Below are positions 26,161 through 34,798 of a stretch of DNA of 64,000 nt, piece by piece. Every line of letters begins with the position of its first letter. Within the stretch, counting starts at the first letter, position 1. The stretch is from Acidobacteriota bacterium (lineage in GTDB: Bacteria; Acidobacteriota; Vicinamibacteria; Fen-336): positions 1-64,000 of the forward strand of contig JAJDNS010000050.1 in NCBI GenBank assembly GCA_022340585.1. Reading direction: 5' to 3'. Made by a program: the position numbers and the translations under genes. The notes under the pieces are model-generated. The model was not told the DNA's origin, did no database searches, and was given only the letters and a program-made list of their open reading frames with translations.

Positions 26161-27225
26161 TCAAGACTCGGGAACGACCCCTCGCTCGGTGAGGACACGG
26201 ACCAGGTCCTCGGCGGCCGCACGGTGCTCGGTGGGGCCCCAGTGGCCGCGCCTCCGCAGGTGCTGGCCGCTCAGAACCCGCCGGTGGAAGGCCGGCCGGA
26301 GGTTGACGCAGGTGAGGGCCGCGTCATTGCAGGTGGCATCGAAGAAGCTCTCGCCGGGCGACGGGTCGGCGGCGCCGATCTCGTCGAGAATGGGAAGGTA
26401 GACGAAGACCGTCACCGCCCCCATCTCCCGCGCGGTGTCGTTGATCGCGGTGAGGAGGGCCTTTCCCAGGGCGGCCCGCGCCTTCGCCTCGAGGCCGGTC
26501 CGGTCGCGGATGCGGGCATGGAGCATCGAGAGAAGGTCGACGAACTTCGATCGCCATGGCTCCCGGGCCCGGAGCTCGTCCGGGGTGGGCACGGGGACGT
26601 TGTGGAGGACGAGCGACGGCCCCTCGAGATCGAAGCGCGGCTTCGCGTAGTCGAAGAAGGCCGTCCGGTTCCGCTCGAGGTCGATGTGCACGAAGCCCAC
26701 GAGAACCAGGTCCGGCTGGAGCCACGGGCCTTCCTCGCGCAGCGTCAGCAGCATCTGGTCGTGCCCGTACGCGTGGACGCCCAGGTTGACCGGCTCCATG
26801 GCCGGGTGGAGCACTCCCAGCTGGTGGACCCACGTGTCCTCGTCGCCGACGCCCTCGCCGAAGGTGAAGGAGTCGCCCAGGGCCACGACGCGCATTCGCC
26901 CCGGGGGCTTCGTCGCCGGGACATCCCGTCGACCCCGGTAGCCCCGCGCGGTCGAGCTCAGCCGCTCGTCCCCGAAGACCGGGACGTCGTCGAGGCCGGG
27001 ACGCAGCGTCCAGCCGCGGATGGGGTGGTAGACGTCGAAGGGCTGGACGAGCTTCCGGCCCTGCTTCTCGCGTCTCGCCCAGCGGAGTCGGGACGAAGCC
27101 TCGTCGACCCCGGCGATGCGGCGGAACAGGTCCTTGCGGGACAGGGCTGCTCGCGAGCTCAGCTCGAAGAAGCAGGCGACGACGAGGAGGTACAGGCCGA
27201 GCGCCGCGAGTCGGCGCAGGGTCAC
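26161..27225 (-). CDS. SGNH/GDSL hydrolase-like protein with N-terminal membrane anchor
   Basis: 354 residues. One N-terminal span (RLAALGLYLLVVACFFEL) anchors a periplasmic SGNH hydrolase: block I is MRVVALGDSFTFGEGV (Ser nucleophile), the Asn block is in VNLGVHAYGHDQML, and the C-terminal block is HLRRRGHWGPTEHRAAAEDL with the catalytic Asp/His pair. The sequence DVYHPIRGWTLRPGL before block I is typical of this subgroup. Such proteins act as esterases or acyl-carbohydrate modifying enzymes; substrate unknown. GTG start at 27225 overlaps the zinc-ribbon gene stop (GTGA). Confidence 0.75.
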   Translation of the reverse strand: MTLRRLAALGLYLLVVACFFELSSRAALSRKDLFRRIAGVDEASSRLRWARREKQGRKLVQPFDVYHPIRGWTLRPGLDDVPVFGDERLSSTARGYRGRRDVPATKPPGRMRVVALGDSFTFGEGVGDEDTWVHQLGVLHPAMEPVNLGVHAYGHDQMLLTLREEGPWLQPDLVLVGFVHIDLERNRTAFFDYAKPRFDLEGPSLVLHNVPVPTPDELRAREPWRSKFVDLLSMLHARIRDRTGLEAKARAALGKALLTAINDTAREMGAVTVFVYLPILDEIGAADPSPGESFFDATCNDAALTCVNLRPAFHRRVLSGQHLRRRGHWGPTEHRAAAEDLVRVLTERGVVPES

Positions 27226-27602
27226 TTCCACCAGGGCAGCTTGAACGCCGGAGTCGGGGGTGGCGCCGGCGTCGGCGCGGGCGGAGGGCCGGGATCGACG
27301 AATCCGAGCACGGGGGCGACCGGCTCGGGGCGGGGCCCGACGGCGAGCCAGCCGACGGCGGCCACCGCCACCAGGGCCATCCCGGCGAGGATGGCCTTGA
27401 CGTCGCGGGGCAGGGGGGCACTCCGTCCCCGGCTCGGGCGGCGTGCCCGCGAGGCCGGGCGCGGGGCGCGCGAGGCCTCGGCCCCGCCGGCGGCCACAGC
27501 TTCCGCCCGCTCCCGGGTCGTGCCGCAGTGACAGGTCCCCATCCGTCGGGGCACGCGCCGGCCGCAGGTCGGACAGCTCCAGGTGTGGGTGCCGGTTGCC
27601 AT
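27222..27602 (-). CDS. small zinc-ribbon membrane protein
   Basis: 126 residues. N-terminal zinc knuckle (WSCPTCGRRVPRRMGTCHCG; C-x2-C...C-x-C), a basic Ala/Arg linker, one membrane span (AILAGMALVAVAAVGWLAV) and a Pro-rich tail ending FKLPWWK. Not recognised as a named family. Coupled to the SGNH protein through a GTGA overlap, so a role at the same membrane process is plausible. Start ATG at 27602 lies 5 nt from a long inverted repeat. Confidence 0.65.
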   Translation of the reverse strand: MATGTHTWSCPTCGRRVPRRMGTCHCGTTRERAEAVAAGGAEASRAPRPASRARRPSRGRSAPLPRDVKAILAGMALVAVAAVGWLAVGPRPEPVAPVLGFVDPGPPPAPTPAPPPTPAFKLPWWK

Positions 27603-27606
27603 GACC

Positions 27607-27651
27607 CCATGGTACCAACTCCGGGCCCCTCACCGCCGCGGTGTACCATGG
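27607..27651. promoter_or_regulatory. inverted repeat between divergent genes
   Basis: CCATGGTAC (27607-27615) and GTACCATGG (27643-27651) form exact 9-bp arms 27 nt apart, with partly matching flanks, between the divergent zinc-ribbon (27602, minus) and dsbA-like (27730, plus) genes. Either a shared operator or a hairpin; no binding protein is implied by the context. Confidence 0.4.
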
Positions 27652-27729
27652 TGGAGCATCGAGCCGTGAGCTTCGGCAGCCTCGCCGGCGGCACGCCGAC
27701 GGCGGCGCGAGACACAGTTAAGGAGACGC

Positions 27730-28767
27730 ATGAGACTCAGACTCGGCCTCGCCGCCCTCATCGCGACGGTCCTGTCCGGACCGGCCGTCGCCCGTGCTGC
27801 CGGGGGGGAGACCGGCGCAGTCGCCATCGTCGATGGCACGCCGATCCCGTCCGACGTCCTGGACGCGGCGATCCAGGGACAGCTGATGGAGCTGCGAATG
27901 CGGGAGGATCAGCTGCGCCGCGGTGCCCTGGAGGAGCTGATCGCCACGGTGCTCGTCCAGCGCGAGGCCGAGGCCCGCGGGTTGAGCGCCGACGAGCTCA
28001 CTCGGATCGAGATCACCGACAAGGCCCAGGTGAGCCCCGAGGAGGCCAGGTCCTTCTACGAGGCGAACCGGGCCCGGTTCGGCACCACCACCGAGGCGGA
28101 AGCCATCCCCCAGATCGTGGAGGGGCTTGGTCGCCAGCGGCAGCGTGAGCGTCGTGCCGCTCTCGCCCAGGAGCTGAGCGCGAAGTACCCGGTGGAGGTG
28201 CTGCTCGAGCCGTTCCGGGTGGCGGTCGACACCGGAGAGGCCCCGCTGCGCGGCCGGCCCGACGCTCCGGTCACCATCGTCGAGTTCTCGGACTTCCAAT
28301 GCCCCTTCTGTGTGCGCGCCCGCCCCGCGGTCAACCGGGTGCGCCAGGTCTACGGAGACGACGTGCGCTTTGCCTTCCGCCACTTCCCGCTGTCCTTCCA
28401 CGACCAGGCACCCAAGGCCGGGGAGGCCGTGGCCTGCGCCGGCGAGCAGGGCAAGTTCTGGGAGATGCACGATCGGCTGTGGGAGAGCGCGGGCCAGCTG
28501 CAGCCGGCGGACCTGAAGGAGCACGCGGCGGCGGTAGGCCTCGACGCCGGGGCCTTCGCGCAGTGCCTCGACTCCAGCCGCAACGCGGCCGTGGTGGAGA
28601 GAGACACCGAGGCGGGGGCCCGGCTGGGGGTCTCGGGCACCCCGGCCTTCTTCATCAACGGGCGGCCTCTCACCGGGGCACAGCCGTTCGAGGCCTTCGC
28701 CCAGGTGATTGAGGAGGAGCTCGCCCTCGCCCGCCGAGCGACGACCGAAGTGGCCACCGCGCCGTGA
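27730..28767 (+). CDS. DsbA-like disulfide oxidoreductase with SurA-like N-terminal domain
   Basis: 345-residue exported protein. Signal peptide MRLRLGLAALIATVLSGPAVARA; then a helical segment like the SurA/parvulin N-domain (AIVDGTPIPSDVLDAAIQG...LEELIATVLVQREAEARG), then a DsbA/thioredoxin_4 domain (PDAPVTIVEFSDFQCPFCVRA with active-site CPFC, helical insert with two further Cys, and GVSGTPAFFINGRPLTG with the cis-Pro). It probably oxidises or isomerises disulfides in exported proteins and may bind unfolded chains through the N-domain. AAGGAG precedes the ATG at 27730. The next gene overlaps by GTGA. Confidence 0.87.
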   Translation: MRLRLGLAALIATVLSGPAVARAAGGETGAVAIVDGTPIPSDVLDAAIQGQLMELRMREDQLRRGALEELIATVLVQREAEARGLSADELTRIEITDKAQVSPEEARSFYEANRARFGTTTEAEAIPQIVEGLGRQRQRERRAALAQELSAKYPVEVLLEPFRVAVDTGEAPLRGRPDAPVTIVEFSDFQCPFCVRARPAVNRVRQVYGDDVRFAFRHFPLSFHDQAPKAGEAVACAGEQGKFWEMHDRLWESAGQLQPADLKEHAAAVGLDAGAFAQCLDSSRNAAVVERDTEAGARLGVSGTPAFFINGRPLTGAQPFEAFAQVIEEELALARRATTEVATAP

Positions 28768-29405
28768 GCGGGGACGCGGACCGGCGGCCCGACTGGCTGC
28801 GCTGGGCCCAGCGCATCCAGTCGATCGCCCAGACCGGCCTCACCTACGCCGAGGACCCGTTCGACCGGGAGCGGTACGAGCTCCTGCGCGAGATCTCCGT
28901 GGAGATGTCTTCCGCCGGCCTGGAGGAAGACGCCGAGAAGGTGCGGGCGGTGTTCGCCTCCGATGTCGGGTACCCGACCCCGAAGGTGGACGTGCGGGCG
29001 GTGGTGTTCCGCGGGGACGAGCTGCTCCTCGTGCGCGAGCGACGCACGAAGGGCTGGACGTTTCCCGGCGGCTGGGCCGACGTGGGCGACACCCCGAGCG
29101 TGGCCGCCGAGCGCGAGACCCTCGAGGAGAGCGGGTACGAGGTCCATGCCGAGAAGGTCCTCGCGTTCCTGGACAAGGCGCGCCACGAGCACCCGCCGTC
29201 CCTCGACTACACGTACAAGGTCCTGATCGGGTGCCGGCTCGAGGGGGGTGAGCCCGCCACGAGCCACGAGATCGACGACGTCGGGTTCTTCACCGAGGAT
29301 GCCATCGGGGGGCTCGTCCTCGACCGGGACCGGACGACCCCGAGCCAGGTCGCCCTGGCCTTCGCCCACCACCGCGACCCGGCTCTCCCCACCGCCTTCG
29401 ATTGA
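28764..29405 (+). CDS. Nudix hydrolase with N-terminal Nudix_N_2-type domain
   Basis: 213 residues. Helical N-domain (DWLRWAQRIQSIAQTGLTYAEDPFDRERYELLREI) typical of ADP-ribose pyrophosphatase-like Nudix proteins of this subgroup, then the Nudix fold with box GGWADVGDTPSVAAERETLE-ESG; the usual first Glu of the box is Asp (G-x5-D), while the RExxEExG core is intact. Activity is likely but metal binding may be altered. GTG start at 28764 overlaps the dsbA-like stop. Confidence 0.82.
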   Translation: MSGDADRRPDWLRWAQRIQSIAQTGLTYAEDPFDRERYELLREISVEMSSAGLEEDAEKVRAVFASDVGYPTPKVDVRAVVFRGDELLLVRERRTKGWTFPGGWADVGDTPSVAAERETLEESGYEVHAEKVLAFLDKARHEHPPSLDYTYKVLIGCRLEGGEPATSHEIDDVGFFTEDAIGGLVLDRDRTTPSQVALAFAHHRDPALPTAFD

Positions 29406-29411
29406 CGCGCG

Positions 29412-30137
29412 TCAGGTCTGAAGAGAGAACGGCGTGAAGTTCGTGTCGCGGTCGAAGTAGTCTTCGCTCTCGGCGCGCTTCAGGAAGTTCACGACCCGGT
29501 AGGTGAACGGGGTCATCAGCGCCTCCCAGAGCACCTTGAGCAGGTAGTTGCTCACCATCACGCGCCAGAGGAGTTCGGGCTCCCACACCCAGAAGAAGGC
29601 GACCGGGTAGAAGATGGCCGAGTCGACCGCCTCGCCGACGATGGTGGACCCGATGGTGCGGGTCCAGAGCTGACGGCCCTCCGACGCGAGCTTCATCTTC
29701 GCCAGCACGTAGGAGTTGCAGAACTCCCCGGAGAAGTAGGCCATGAGCGAGGCGAGGACGATTCGCGGCGTCGACCCGAAGACGGTCTCGTAGGCGCCCT
29801 GGTGAGGCCAGCCCTCCGCCGGGGGGAAGGCGAGGATGGCCCAGCTCATGAACGACGCGAAGGCGAGGGCGCCGAAGCCCGCCCACACCACCTTGCGGGC
29901 CCGGGCGTAGCCATAGACCTCGGTCAGAACGTCGCCAAAGACGTAGCTGATGGGGAAGAACAGGACGCCGGCCCCGAAGACGAAGCCGCCGATCTCCGCG
30001 ACCTTCGCCGCTCCGATGACGTTCGCGCACAGCAGCACCGTGACGAACGCCGCCATGACGAGGTCGTAGTAGCGATATGAGCGCCGGGGGGATGGCGCGG
30101 CCGATGCGTGGGCGCCGGTGTCGGATTGGCGTGTCAC
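29412..30137 (-). CDS. yhhQ: queuosine precursor transporter (YhhQ/QueP, DUF165)
   Basis: 241-residue inner-membrane protein with about six spans, predicted to import queuosine precursors (preQ0/preQ1-type bases or queuine) for tRNA modification. Family marks: RYYDLVMAAFVTVLLCANVIGAAKV, FPISYVFGDVLTEVYGYARARK, SYVLAKMKL and the signature GEAVDSAIFYP. GTG start at 30137. It ends 6 bp from the convergent Nudix gene. A tRNA-Val gene lies just upstream on the same strand, probably by chance, since Val tRNAs are not Q-modified. Confidence 0.9.
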   Translation of the reverse strand: MTRQSDTGAHASAAPSPRRSYRYYDLVMAAFVTVLLCANVIGAAKVAEIGGFVFGAGVLFFPISYVFGDVLTEVYGYARARKVVWAGFGALAFASFMSWAILAFPPAEGWPHQGAYETVFGSTPRIVLASLMAYFSGEFCNSYVLAKMKLASEGRQLWTRTIGSTIVGEAVDSAIFYPVAFFWVWEPELLWRVMVSNYLLKVLWEALMTPFTYRVVNFLKRAESEDYFDRDTNFTPFSLQT

Positions 30138-30164
30138 GCGATGGCCCTGGGGAGAAGGAGACGA

Positions 30165-30239
30165 TGGTGGGCGCTGCAGGATTCGAACCTGCGACTTCCA
30201 CCGTGTGAAGGTGGCACTCTACCGCTGAGTTAAGCGCCC
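30165..30239 (-). tRNA. tRNA-Val (anticodon CAC)
   Basis: 75 nt including an encoded CCA. Acceptor arms GGGCGCT and AGCGCCC pair fully; the D arm holds CTCAGCGGTAGAG; anticodon stem CCACC/GGTGG closes the loop TTCACAC with anticodon CAC; the T arm has GCAGGTTCGAATCCTGC. It decodes GUG, a common Val codon in GC-rich genomes. Confidence 0.97.
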
Positions 30240-30280
30240 GTCGCTCGAGCTATGAAGGGTAAACCGCGCCCCCGGCGGGG

Positions 30281-32662
30281 TCAAGGGCGAGGCGTGCCCT
30301 CGGGCTGGCCGTCGCCCACCACCACGGGCTCGGGGGCCCGGTACCACCCTCCGGTGTGGGCCTGGCAGAACACCCGCGGCTCGGTGCCGGCGATGAAGGC
30401 CTCGGTGCGGGTCTCCGGGCAGTAGGGGCCCGCGAGCAGGCCCGTGTCCCGGTCGATCTCGACGAAGGTGACGTTCTCCGCGGGCACGGTGAAGGGGACC
30501 GGCTCCTTGCCGTTGAGGGCGGCCTTCATGAAGTCCACCCAGATCGGCAGCGCCGCCCGGCCCCCGGAGAGCCCGACCGGGGTGTTGTCGTCGAATCCAA
30601 CCCAGACGATGCACAGCAGGTCCGGGGTGTAGCCGCTGAACCAGGCGTCACGGTAGTCGTTGGTGGTTCCGGTCTTGCCCGCGGCCTCGGCGGTGAAGCC
30701 CCTCCTCCGCGCCCCGGCGCCGGTGCCCTCGTTCATCACGCTCTGGAGCATGCTGGTGATGAGAAAGGCCGATTCCTCGCGAATGACCCGCTCGGGAACG
30801 GGCGCGTAGTGCTGCTCGAGCACCCGGCCGCCGTCGTCGGTCACGCGGAGAACGGTCACCGGCTCGATCTTGTAGCCGCCGCTGGCGAGGACGTTGTACG
30901 CAGTGGCCATCTCGTAGGGCGTCACCTCGAACGACCCGAGAGCGACGGCGGGATAGGGCTCGATGGGGGCTCCGCTGCCCAGCTTCTCCGTCCACAACCG
31001 CGCGATGCGGTCGTAGCCCACCATCTCCGCCACCTTCACGGTGGCGACGTTGAGGCTCCTGGCCAGGGCCTTTCGCAGCGTCACGAAACCGAAGTACTTG
31101 TCCTCGTAGTTCTCCGGGATGTACTCCTTGTCCTCGTAGAAGAAGACCGCGGGCGCGTCCTCGACGACGGTGGCTGGCGTGATCGGTGGCAGGCTGGGGT
31201 CTTCGAAGGTCGCCTCGAAGGCGGCGAGGTAGACGAAGGGCTTGAAGGTGCTCCCGGGCTGGCGCCGGGCCTGCGTCACCCGGTTGTACTGGCTCGACCC
31301 GTAGGAGCGTCCCCCGACCATGGCCACGACCTTGCCGCTCAGGGGCTCGATGGCGATGAGAGAGCCCTGGACGGTCTTCGTCGTCCGCTTCTTGATCATG
31401 TCCTGGACGTTGTCCAGGCCCCGCTCGAGGGCCCGCTGGGCGATGGCCTGCAGGTGCAGGTCGAGAGTGGTGTAGATCGAGAGGTTCTGGGTGGTGAGGT
31501 CGCCCGGGTCGTAGTGCTTCGCCAGCTGCTGGCGGACGAGATCCACGAAGTAGGGGGCGTCGGTGAGGTCGACGCTGGTGGACTCGACCATGAGAGGGGT
31601 GGCCAGCGCCTCCTCCATCGTCTGCTCGTCGATGAAGCCGGCGTCGTTCATGAAGCGGATCACCGTGTTCCGCCGTTCGGTGGCACGCTCGGGGTGGCGG
31701 AAGGGGTTATAGGGGTTCGGCAGCTGGATCATCCCGGCCAGGAGCGCCGACTCGGGGAGGGTGAGGTTCCCCACGTCCTTTCGGAAGTAGTAGGAGGCGG
31801 CCTGGCCCACACCGTTCAGGCTGAAGGATCCCCCCTGACCCAGGTAGACCTCGTTGAGGTAGAGCTCGAGGATCTTCTCCTTCGAGGCCCGGCGCTCGAG
31901 GACGAAGGCCAGGAGCGCCTCCTGGACCTTGCGCTTGATGGTGCGCTCCGGGGTGAGGAAGAAGTTCTTGCAGAGCTGCTGGGTGATGGTGCTGGCCCCG
32001 TGGGGGATGGAGCTCTCGGTGCGGATGTTCCGGATGACCGCGCTCGCGAACCGGAACGGGTCCAGGCCCGGGTGGCTGAAGAAGCGTCGGTCCTCGATGG
32101 CCAGAACGGCCTGGACGAGGTGCTCGGGAAGCTCCTCGTACTGGATCCGTCGCCGCTTCTCCCGCGTTTCGTCGAAGAGGTAGGTGATGAGCTCGGGCTC
32201 GAGGTCCTGGGCCGCGTAGCGTCGCTTCTCCGGGCCCAGAATCTCCTTGATCGTCGCCTCCTCCTCGTCCCCGCCCTCGTCGAAGACCACCAGGAGCGGC
32301 TCGTCCGCCCCCCCCGGGACCGGGCGTGGCCACAGGCTCACCCCGCCCTCGACGAGGGCGAACTCGCCCGGCGCCGTCGCCTCGGTGGTGCGCTGGGTGT
32401 AGCGGAGACCGTTCAGGATCCGGACCAGCCATTCGGCGTCGAGGACGAGACCCGGGCGCAGGGTCAGGGGGCGAGCGTACACCCGCGACGGGATCTGCCA
32501 CCGCTCGCCCTGGAGGCGCTGCTCCACCATCACGCTGAAGCGGGCGTAGTGGTAGATGAGCACCGACGCCCCGATGACGATCGGCAGGAAGATCAGGGTC
32601 AGAAGCGCCACCACGATGCGGAAGCGCGTCTTGGAATAGACCTTGGGGGAGGCCTTGCTCAT
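30281..32662 (-). CDS. mrcB: class A penicillin-binding protein, PBP1b type
   Basis: 793-residue bifunctional peptidoglycan synthase. Short cytoplasmic tail, one span (FRIVVALLTLIFLPIVIGASVLIYHY), a UB2H-like region (IPSRVYARPLTLRPGLVL), a GT51 transglycosylase (VLAIEDRRFFSHPGLDP with catalytic Glu, HGASTITQQLCKNFFL), and a transpeptidase with SxxK in RQPGSTFKPFVYL, SLN in ARSLNVATV and KTG in AAGKTGTTNDY. It polymerises lipid II and cross-links stem peptides in the periplasm. The ATG at 32662 is preceded by GAAGGG and a TATACT hexamer 14 nt upstream. The UB2H-like domain normally docks a lipoprotein activator; none is seen here. Confidence 0.94.
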   Translation of the reverse strand: MSKASPKVYSKTRFRIVVALLTLIFLPIVIGASVLIYHYARFSVMVEQRLQGERWQIPSRVYARPLTLRPGLVLDAEWLVRILNGLRYTQRTTEATAPGEFALVEGGVSLWPRPVPGGADEPLLVVFDEGGDEEEATIKEILGPEKRRYAAQDLEPELITYLFDETREKRRRIQYEELPEHLVQAVLAIEDRRFFSHPGLDPFRFASAVIRNIRTESSIPHGASTITQQLCKNFFLTPERTIKRKVQEALLAFVLERRASKEKILELYLNEVYLGQGGSFSLNGVGQAASYYFRKDVGNLTLPESALLAGMIQLPNPYNPFRHPERATERRNTVIRFMNDAGFIDEQTMEEALATPLMVESTSVDLTDAPYFVDLVRQQLAKHYDPGDLTTQNLSIYTTLDLHLQAIAQRALERGLDNVQDMIKKRTTKTVQGSLIAIEPLSGKVVAMVGGRSYGSSQYNRVTQARRQPGSTFKPFVYLAAFEATFEDPSLPPITPATVVEDAPAVFFYEDKEYIPENYEDKYFGFVTLRKALARSLNVATVKVAEMVGYDRIARLWTEKLGSGAPIEPYPAVALGSFEVTPYEMATAYNVLASGGYKIEPVTVLRVTDDGGRVLEQHYAPVPERVIREESAFLITSMLQSVMNEGTGAGARRRGFTAEAAGKTGTTNDYRDAWFSGYTPDLLCIVWVGFDDNTPVGLSGGRAALPIWVDFMKAALNGKEPVPFTVPAENVTFVEIDRDTGLLAGPYCPETRTEAFIAGTEPRVFCQAHTGGWYRAPEPVVVGDGQPEGTPRP

Positions 32663-32689
32663 CGAGTAACCCTTCGAGTATACCCGGCC

Positions 32690-32718
32690 TTGCCGCGCGG
32701 GGGCGGCGGCAGTAGTCT
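32690..32718 (+). promoter_or_regulatory. putative sigma70-type promoter of thiolase operon
   Basis: TTGCCG (32690-32695) and TAGTCT (32713-32718) are 17 bp apart and lie 25 bp upstream of the thiolase ATG, in the divergent gap with the PBP gene. Confidence 0.4.
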
Positions 32719-32742
32719 GGCAGCATTGCCCGGGAGGACCCC

Positions 32743-33948
32743 ATGAAGCGCCTGTACGTTGCCGCCTACCACCAGTCGAAGTTCGGGAAGCTGATGGACA
32801 TGGGCGTGCCCGCGATCGTCCGCCAGGCGGTCGAGGGCGCGTGTGGCGAGATCGGCGCGGAGCCCGCGGCGGTGGACGTGGGCTCCATCGGCGCGGTCTG
32901 CAACGCTTCCCTCAACGAGCAGGGCCTCCTGGCCGGCCTCGTGGCCATGGTCCCGGGGCTCGAAGGGAAGCCCATCGAGGCGGTGGAGAACGCCTGCGCC
33001 TCGGGCGGACAGGCCATCCTCTCCGTCGTCCAGAAGCTTCTCCTCGGCGAGGGCGAGGTGGGCATCGCCGTTGGCTACGAGAAGATGCGCGGCCCCGACG
33101 GGAAGATGGACGGCAAGCTCATCGGGAAGGTTCTGGGCTACTTCTCCCACCCCGACGAACGGGAGGGCAAGGTGTTCGTCTTCCCCCACCTCTTCGCCGA
33201 GGTCATGGACGGCTACATGAAGACCCACGGCGTGACCGAGGAGGACCTGGCCCGGATCGCGGTGCTGGAGTACGCCAACGCCAACAAGAACCCGTACGCC
33301 CAGATGCGGAAGGTCGCGGTGAGCCTCGAGCAGGCCACGACCATCGAGGGCGTCAACCGCTACATCGTCGAGGGGCTCCCTCTCAAGACCTACGACTGCT
33401 CGCAGATCAGCGACGGCTACGCGGCCCTCATCCTCGCCACCGAGGAGGGGCTGGCGAAGCTCGGGGTGAAGAAGAGCGACACCGTCGAGCTGGCGGGCTA
33501 CGGCCAGGCCACCGACCCGCTCCGGAAGGAAGGCCGCGACGTCCTGCGCCCTGCCGGCGCGCTGAAGGCGATGGCGGCCGCGTACGACCGGGCCGGGGTC
33601 TCGGCCGCCGACGTGGGCGTGGCCGAGGTCCACGACTGCTTCTCGGTGATGGGGGCCCTCGGGGCCGAGGTCCTGGGCAAGGCGGGGTACGGGCAGGGGG
33701 CCCGATACTGGGCCGAGGGAAAGGCGGCGGTGGACGGGGAGTGCGGCATCAACACCTCGGGCGGCCTCATCGCCAAGGGTCACCCCATCGGTGCCACCGG
33801 GATCGCCATGGTGGGCTGGAGCGCGTGGCAGCTCCTGGGCAAGGTGCCGGAGGAGCTTCAGGTGAAGAAGCCCGGGGTCGCGGCCACCTTCAACATCGGC
33901 GGCCCCATCTGCGCCTCGGTCTGCACCGTCCTCAAGCCCGCCTCGTGA
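32743..33948 (+). CDS. thiolase, SCP-x/acetyl-CoA acetyltransferase-like
   Basis: 401-residue thiolase-superfamily enzyme acting on acyl-CoA thioesters in the cytoplasm. Nucleophile Cys is in PIEAVENACASGGQAI; the usual NEAFA box is replaced by AEVHDCFSVMG and the C-terminal part has GGLIAKGHPIGATGIAM with the second catalytic His. HDCFS and the degenerate C-terminal Cys region (GGPICASVCTVL) are marks of the SCP-x/SCP2-thiolase branch rather than FadA/PhaA. Direction (degradation or condensation) is not decided. GGGAGG precedes the ATG. A GNAT gene follows by GTGA overlap. Confidence 0.87.
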   Translation: MKRLYVAAYHQSKFGKLMDMGVPAIVRQAVEGACGEIGAEPAAVDVGSIGAVCNASLNEQGLLAGLVAMVPGLEGKPIEAVENACASGGQAILSVVQKLLLGEGEVGIAVGYEKMRGPDGKMDGKLIGKVLGYFSHPDEREGKVFVFPHLFAEVMDGYMKTHGVTEEDLARIAVLEYANANKNPYAQMRKVAVSLEQATTIEGVNRYIVEGLPLKTYDCSQISDGYAALILATEEGLAKLGVKKSDTVELAGYGQATDPLRKEGRDVLRPAGALKAMAAAYDRAGVSAADVGVAEVHDCFSVMGALGAEVLGKAGYGQGARYWAEGKAAVDGECGINTSGGLIAKGHPIGATGIAMVGWSAWQLLGKVPEELQVKKPGVAATFNIGGPICASVCTVLKPAS

Positions 33949-34355
33949 TCGAGTACCGCACCGGCAACGACCTGGACCTCGACGAGGTCGTCGAGGTCTA
34001 CGTCGAGTCGACCCTGGGCGAGCGCCGTCCCGTCGCCGACCGGGAGCGCATGGCCGGCATGCTCCGCGAGGCCAATCTCGTGGTCACCGCCTGGGACGGC
34101 CAGCGGATCGTGGGAATCTCCCGCTCGGTGAGCGACTTTCACTACGCGACGTACCTCTCCGACCTCGCGGTGCGCCTGTCCCACCAGAAGCGGGGCATCG
34201 GCGTCGAGCTCATCCGGCGGACACAGCGCGCGGCCCCGCTGGCCGCGGTCATCCTGCTCTCGGCCCCCGCGGCGGTGGACTACTACCCGCGCATCGGCTT
34301 CACCCGCCACGAGAGCGCCTGGATCCTGCGCCCCGGAGAGGAGCTTCGGGGGTAG
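33945..34355 (+). CDS. GNAT family N-acetyltransferase
   Basis: 136 residues with the GNAT fold: TGNDLDLDEVVEVYVES at the start, VVTAWDGQRIVGISRSVSDF for the central strands, LSDLAVRLSHQKRGIGVELIRR as acetyl-CoA motif A (QKRGIG), and YYPRIGFTRHESAWIL near the end. Substrate unknown. GTG start at 33945 overlaps the thiolase stop, so it is in the same operon. Confidence 0.85.
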   Translation: MIEYRTGNDLDLDEVVEVYVESTLGERRPVADRERMAGMLREANLVVTAWDGQRIVGISRSVSDFHYATYLSDLAVRLSHQKRGIGVELIRRTQRAAPLAAVILLSAPAAVDYYPRIGFTRHESAWILRPGEELRG

Positions 34356-34411
34356 AGCGTTCTCAGGGTGGCGGCGGCTCGGCCGGGCATCGGGCTGCCC
34401 GCCCACTCTGA

Positions 34412-34445
34412 GGACCGCGCCGGCCTGCGGCCACATGCCCCGGCC
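34412..34445 (+). repeat. 34-bp intergenic repeat, copy C
   Basis: Begins GGACCGCGCC and holds the core GGCCTGCGGCC. It is 56 nt after the GNAT stop, in the same orientation relative to the upstream gene as copies A and B, and matches them at 28-29 of 34 positions. Confidence 0.6.
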
Positions 34446-34512
34446 AGGGACACGGTCCCGCCATTGCGATCGTGTCCCTGGAAGAAATCCCATCAAAAAG
34501 GTGTGTGAAACG

Positions 34513-34534
34513 CCCCGTTTCTTTTTGGGGTTTT
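34513..34534 (+). terminator. putative intrinsic terminator after the GNAT gene
   Basis: CCCC (34513-34516) pairs with GGGG (34527-34530), followed by TTTT; the A-run before the stem extends pairing with the U-run. The stem is short, so termination strength is uncertain. Confidence 0.4.
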
Positions 34535-34585
34535 GAGACCTATCTCACTGAGGCTTCTGCCCCAGACCCTGGGGCGCTCTTCTCA

Positions 34586-34614
34586 TTGTTGGCCTCGGGC
34601 GCTGTCTCCAGAAT
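34586..34614 (+). promoter_or_regulatory. putative promoter of the cytochrome operon
   Basis: TTGTTG (34586-34591) and CAGAAT (34609-34614) with a 17-bp spacer, followed by a leader of about 180 nt before the cytochrome ATG. Judged by hexamer match only. Confidence 0.35.
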
Positions 34615-34798
34615 GTTCGTCGTGATCACTTCGTTCTGTCGCGCTCGGCGTCTGCTTCGGCCCTCCGGCTGAGGCTCCCCCTGCCGCCCCGTGCGGGCGG
34701 CTCGGCCGGGCGCTCCGCGGTCCGCCCCTCCGTCTCAGCACGATCCCGATTCCTCTCGGGCGGATCAGCATTTCTCTCTAGAAAGGAGGGTTTCGGGC

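Larger units (their letters stand above)
34356..34798. other. 443-bp intergenic region upstream of the electron-transfer genes
   Basis: No credible gene. It holds repeat copy C (34412-34445), an inverted repeat of GGGACACGGTC-type sequence (34446-34487), a notably AT-rich stretch (about 34488-34560) with a terminator-like hairpin, the hairpin GCCCCAG-ACC-CTGGGGC (34559-34575), a candidate promoter and a strong ribosome site. The motif GGCGGCTCGGCCGGGC occurs at both ends (about 34371 and 34695). No GEMM/cyclic-dinucleotide riboswitch core could be recognised. Confidence 0.6.

Noticed and set aside
34488-34798. Cyclic di-nucleotide (GEMM) riboswitch before the decaheme cytochrome gene
   Set aside because: Such riboswitches precede cytochrome genes in Geobacter, but the conserved GACGCAAAGC-type core is absent here.
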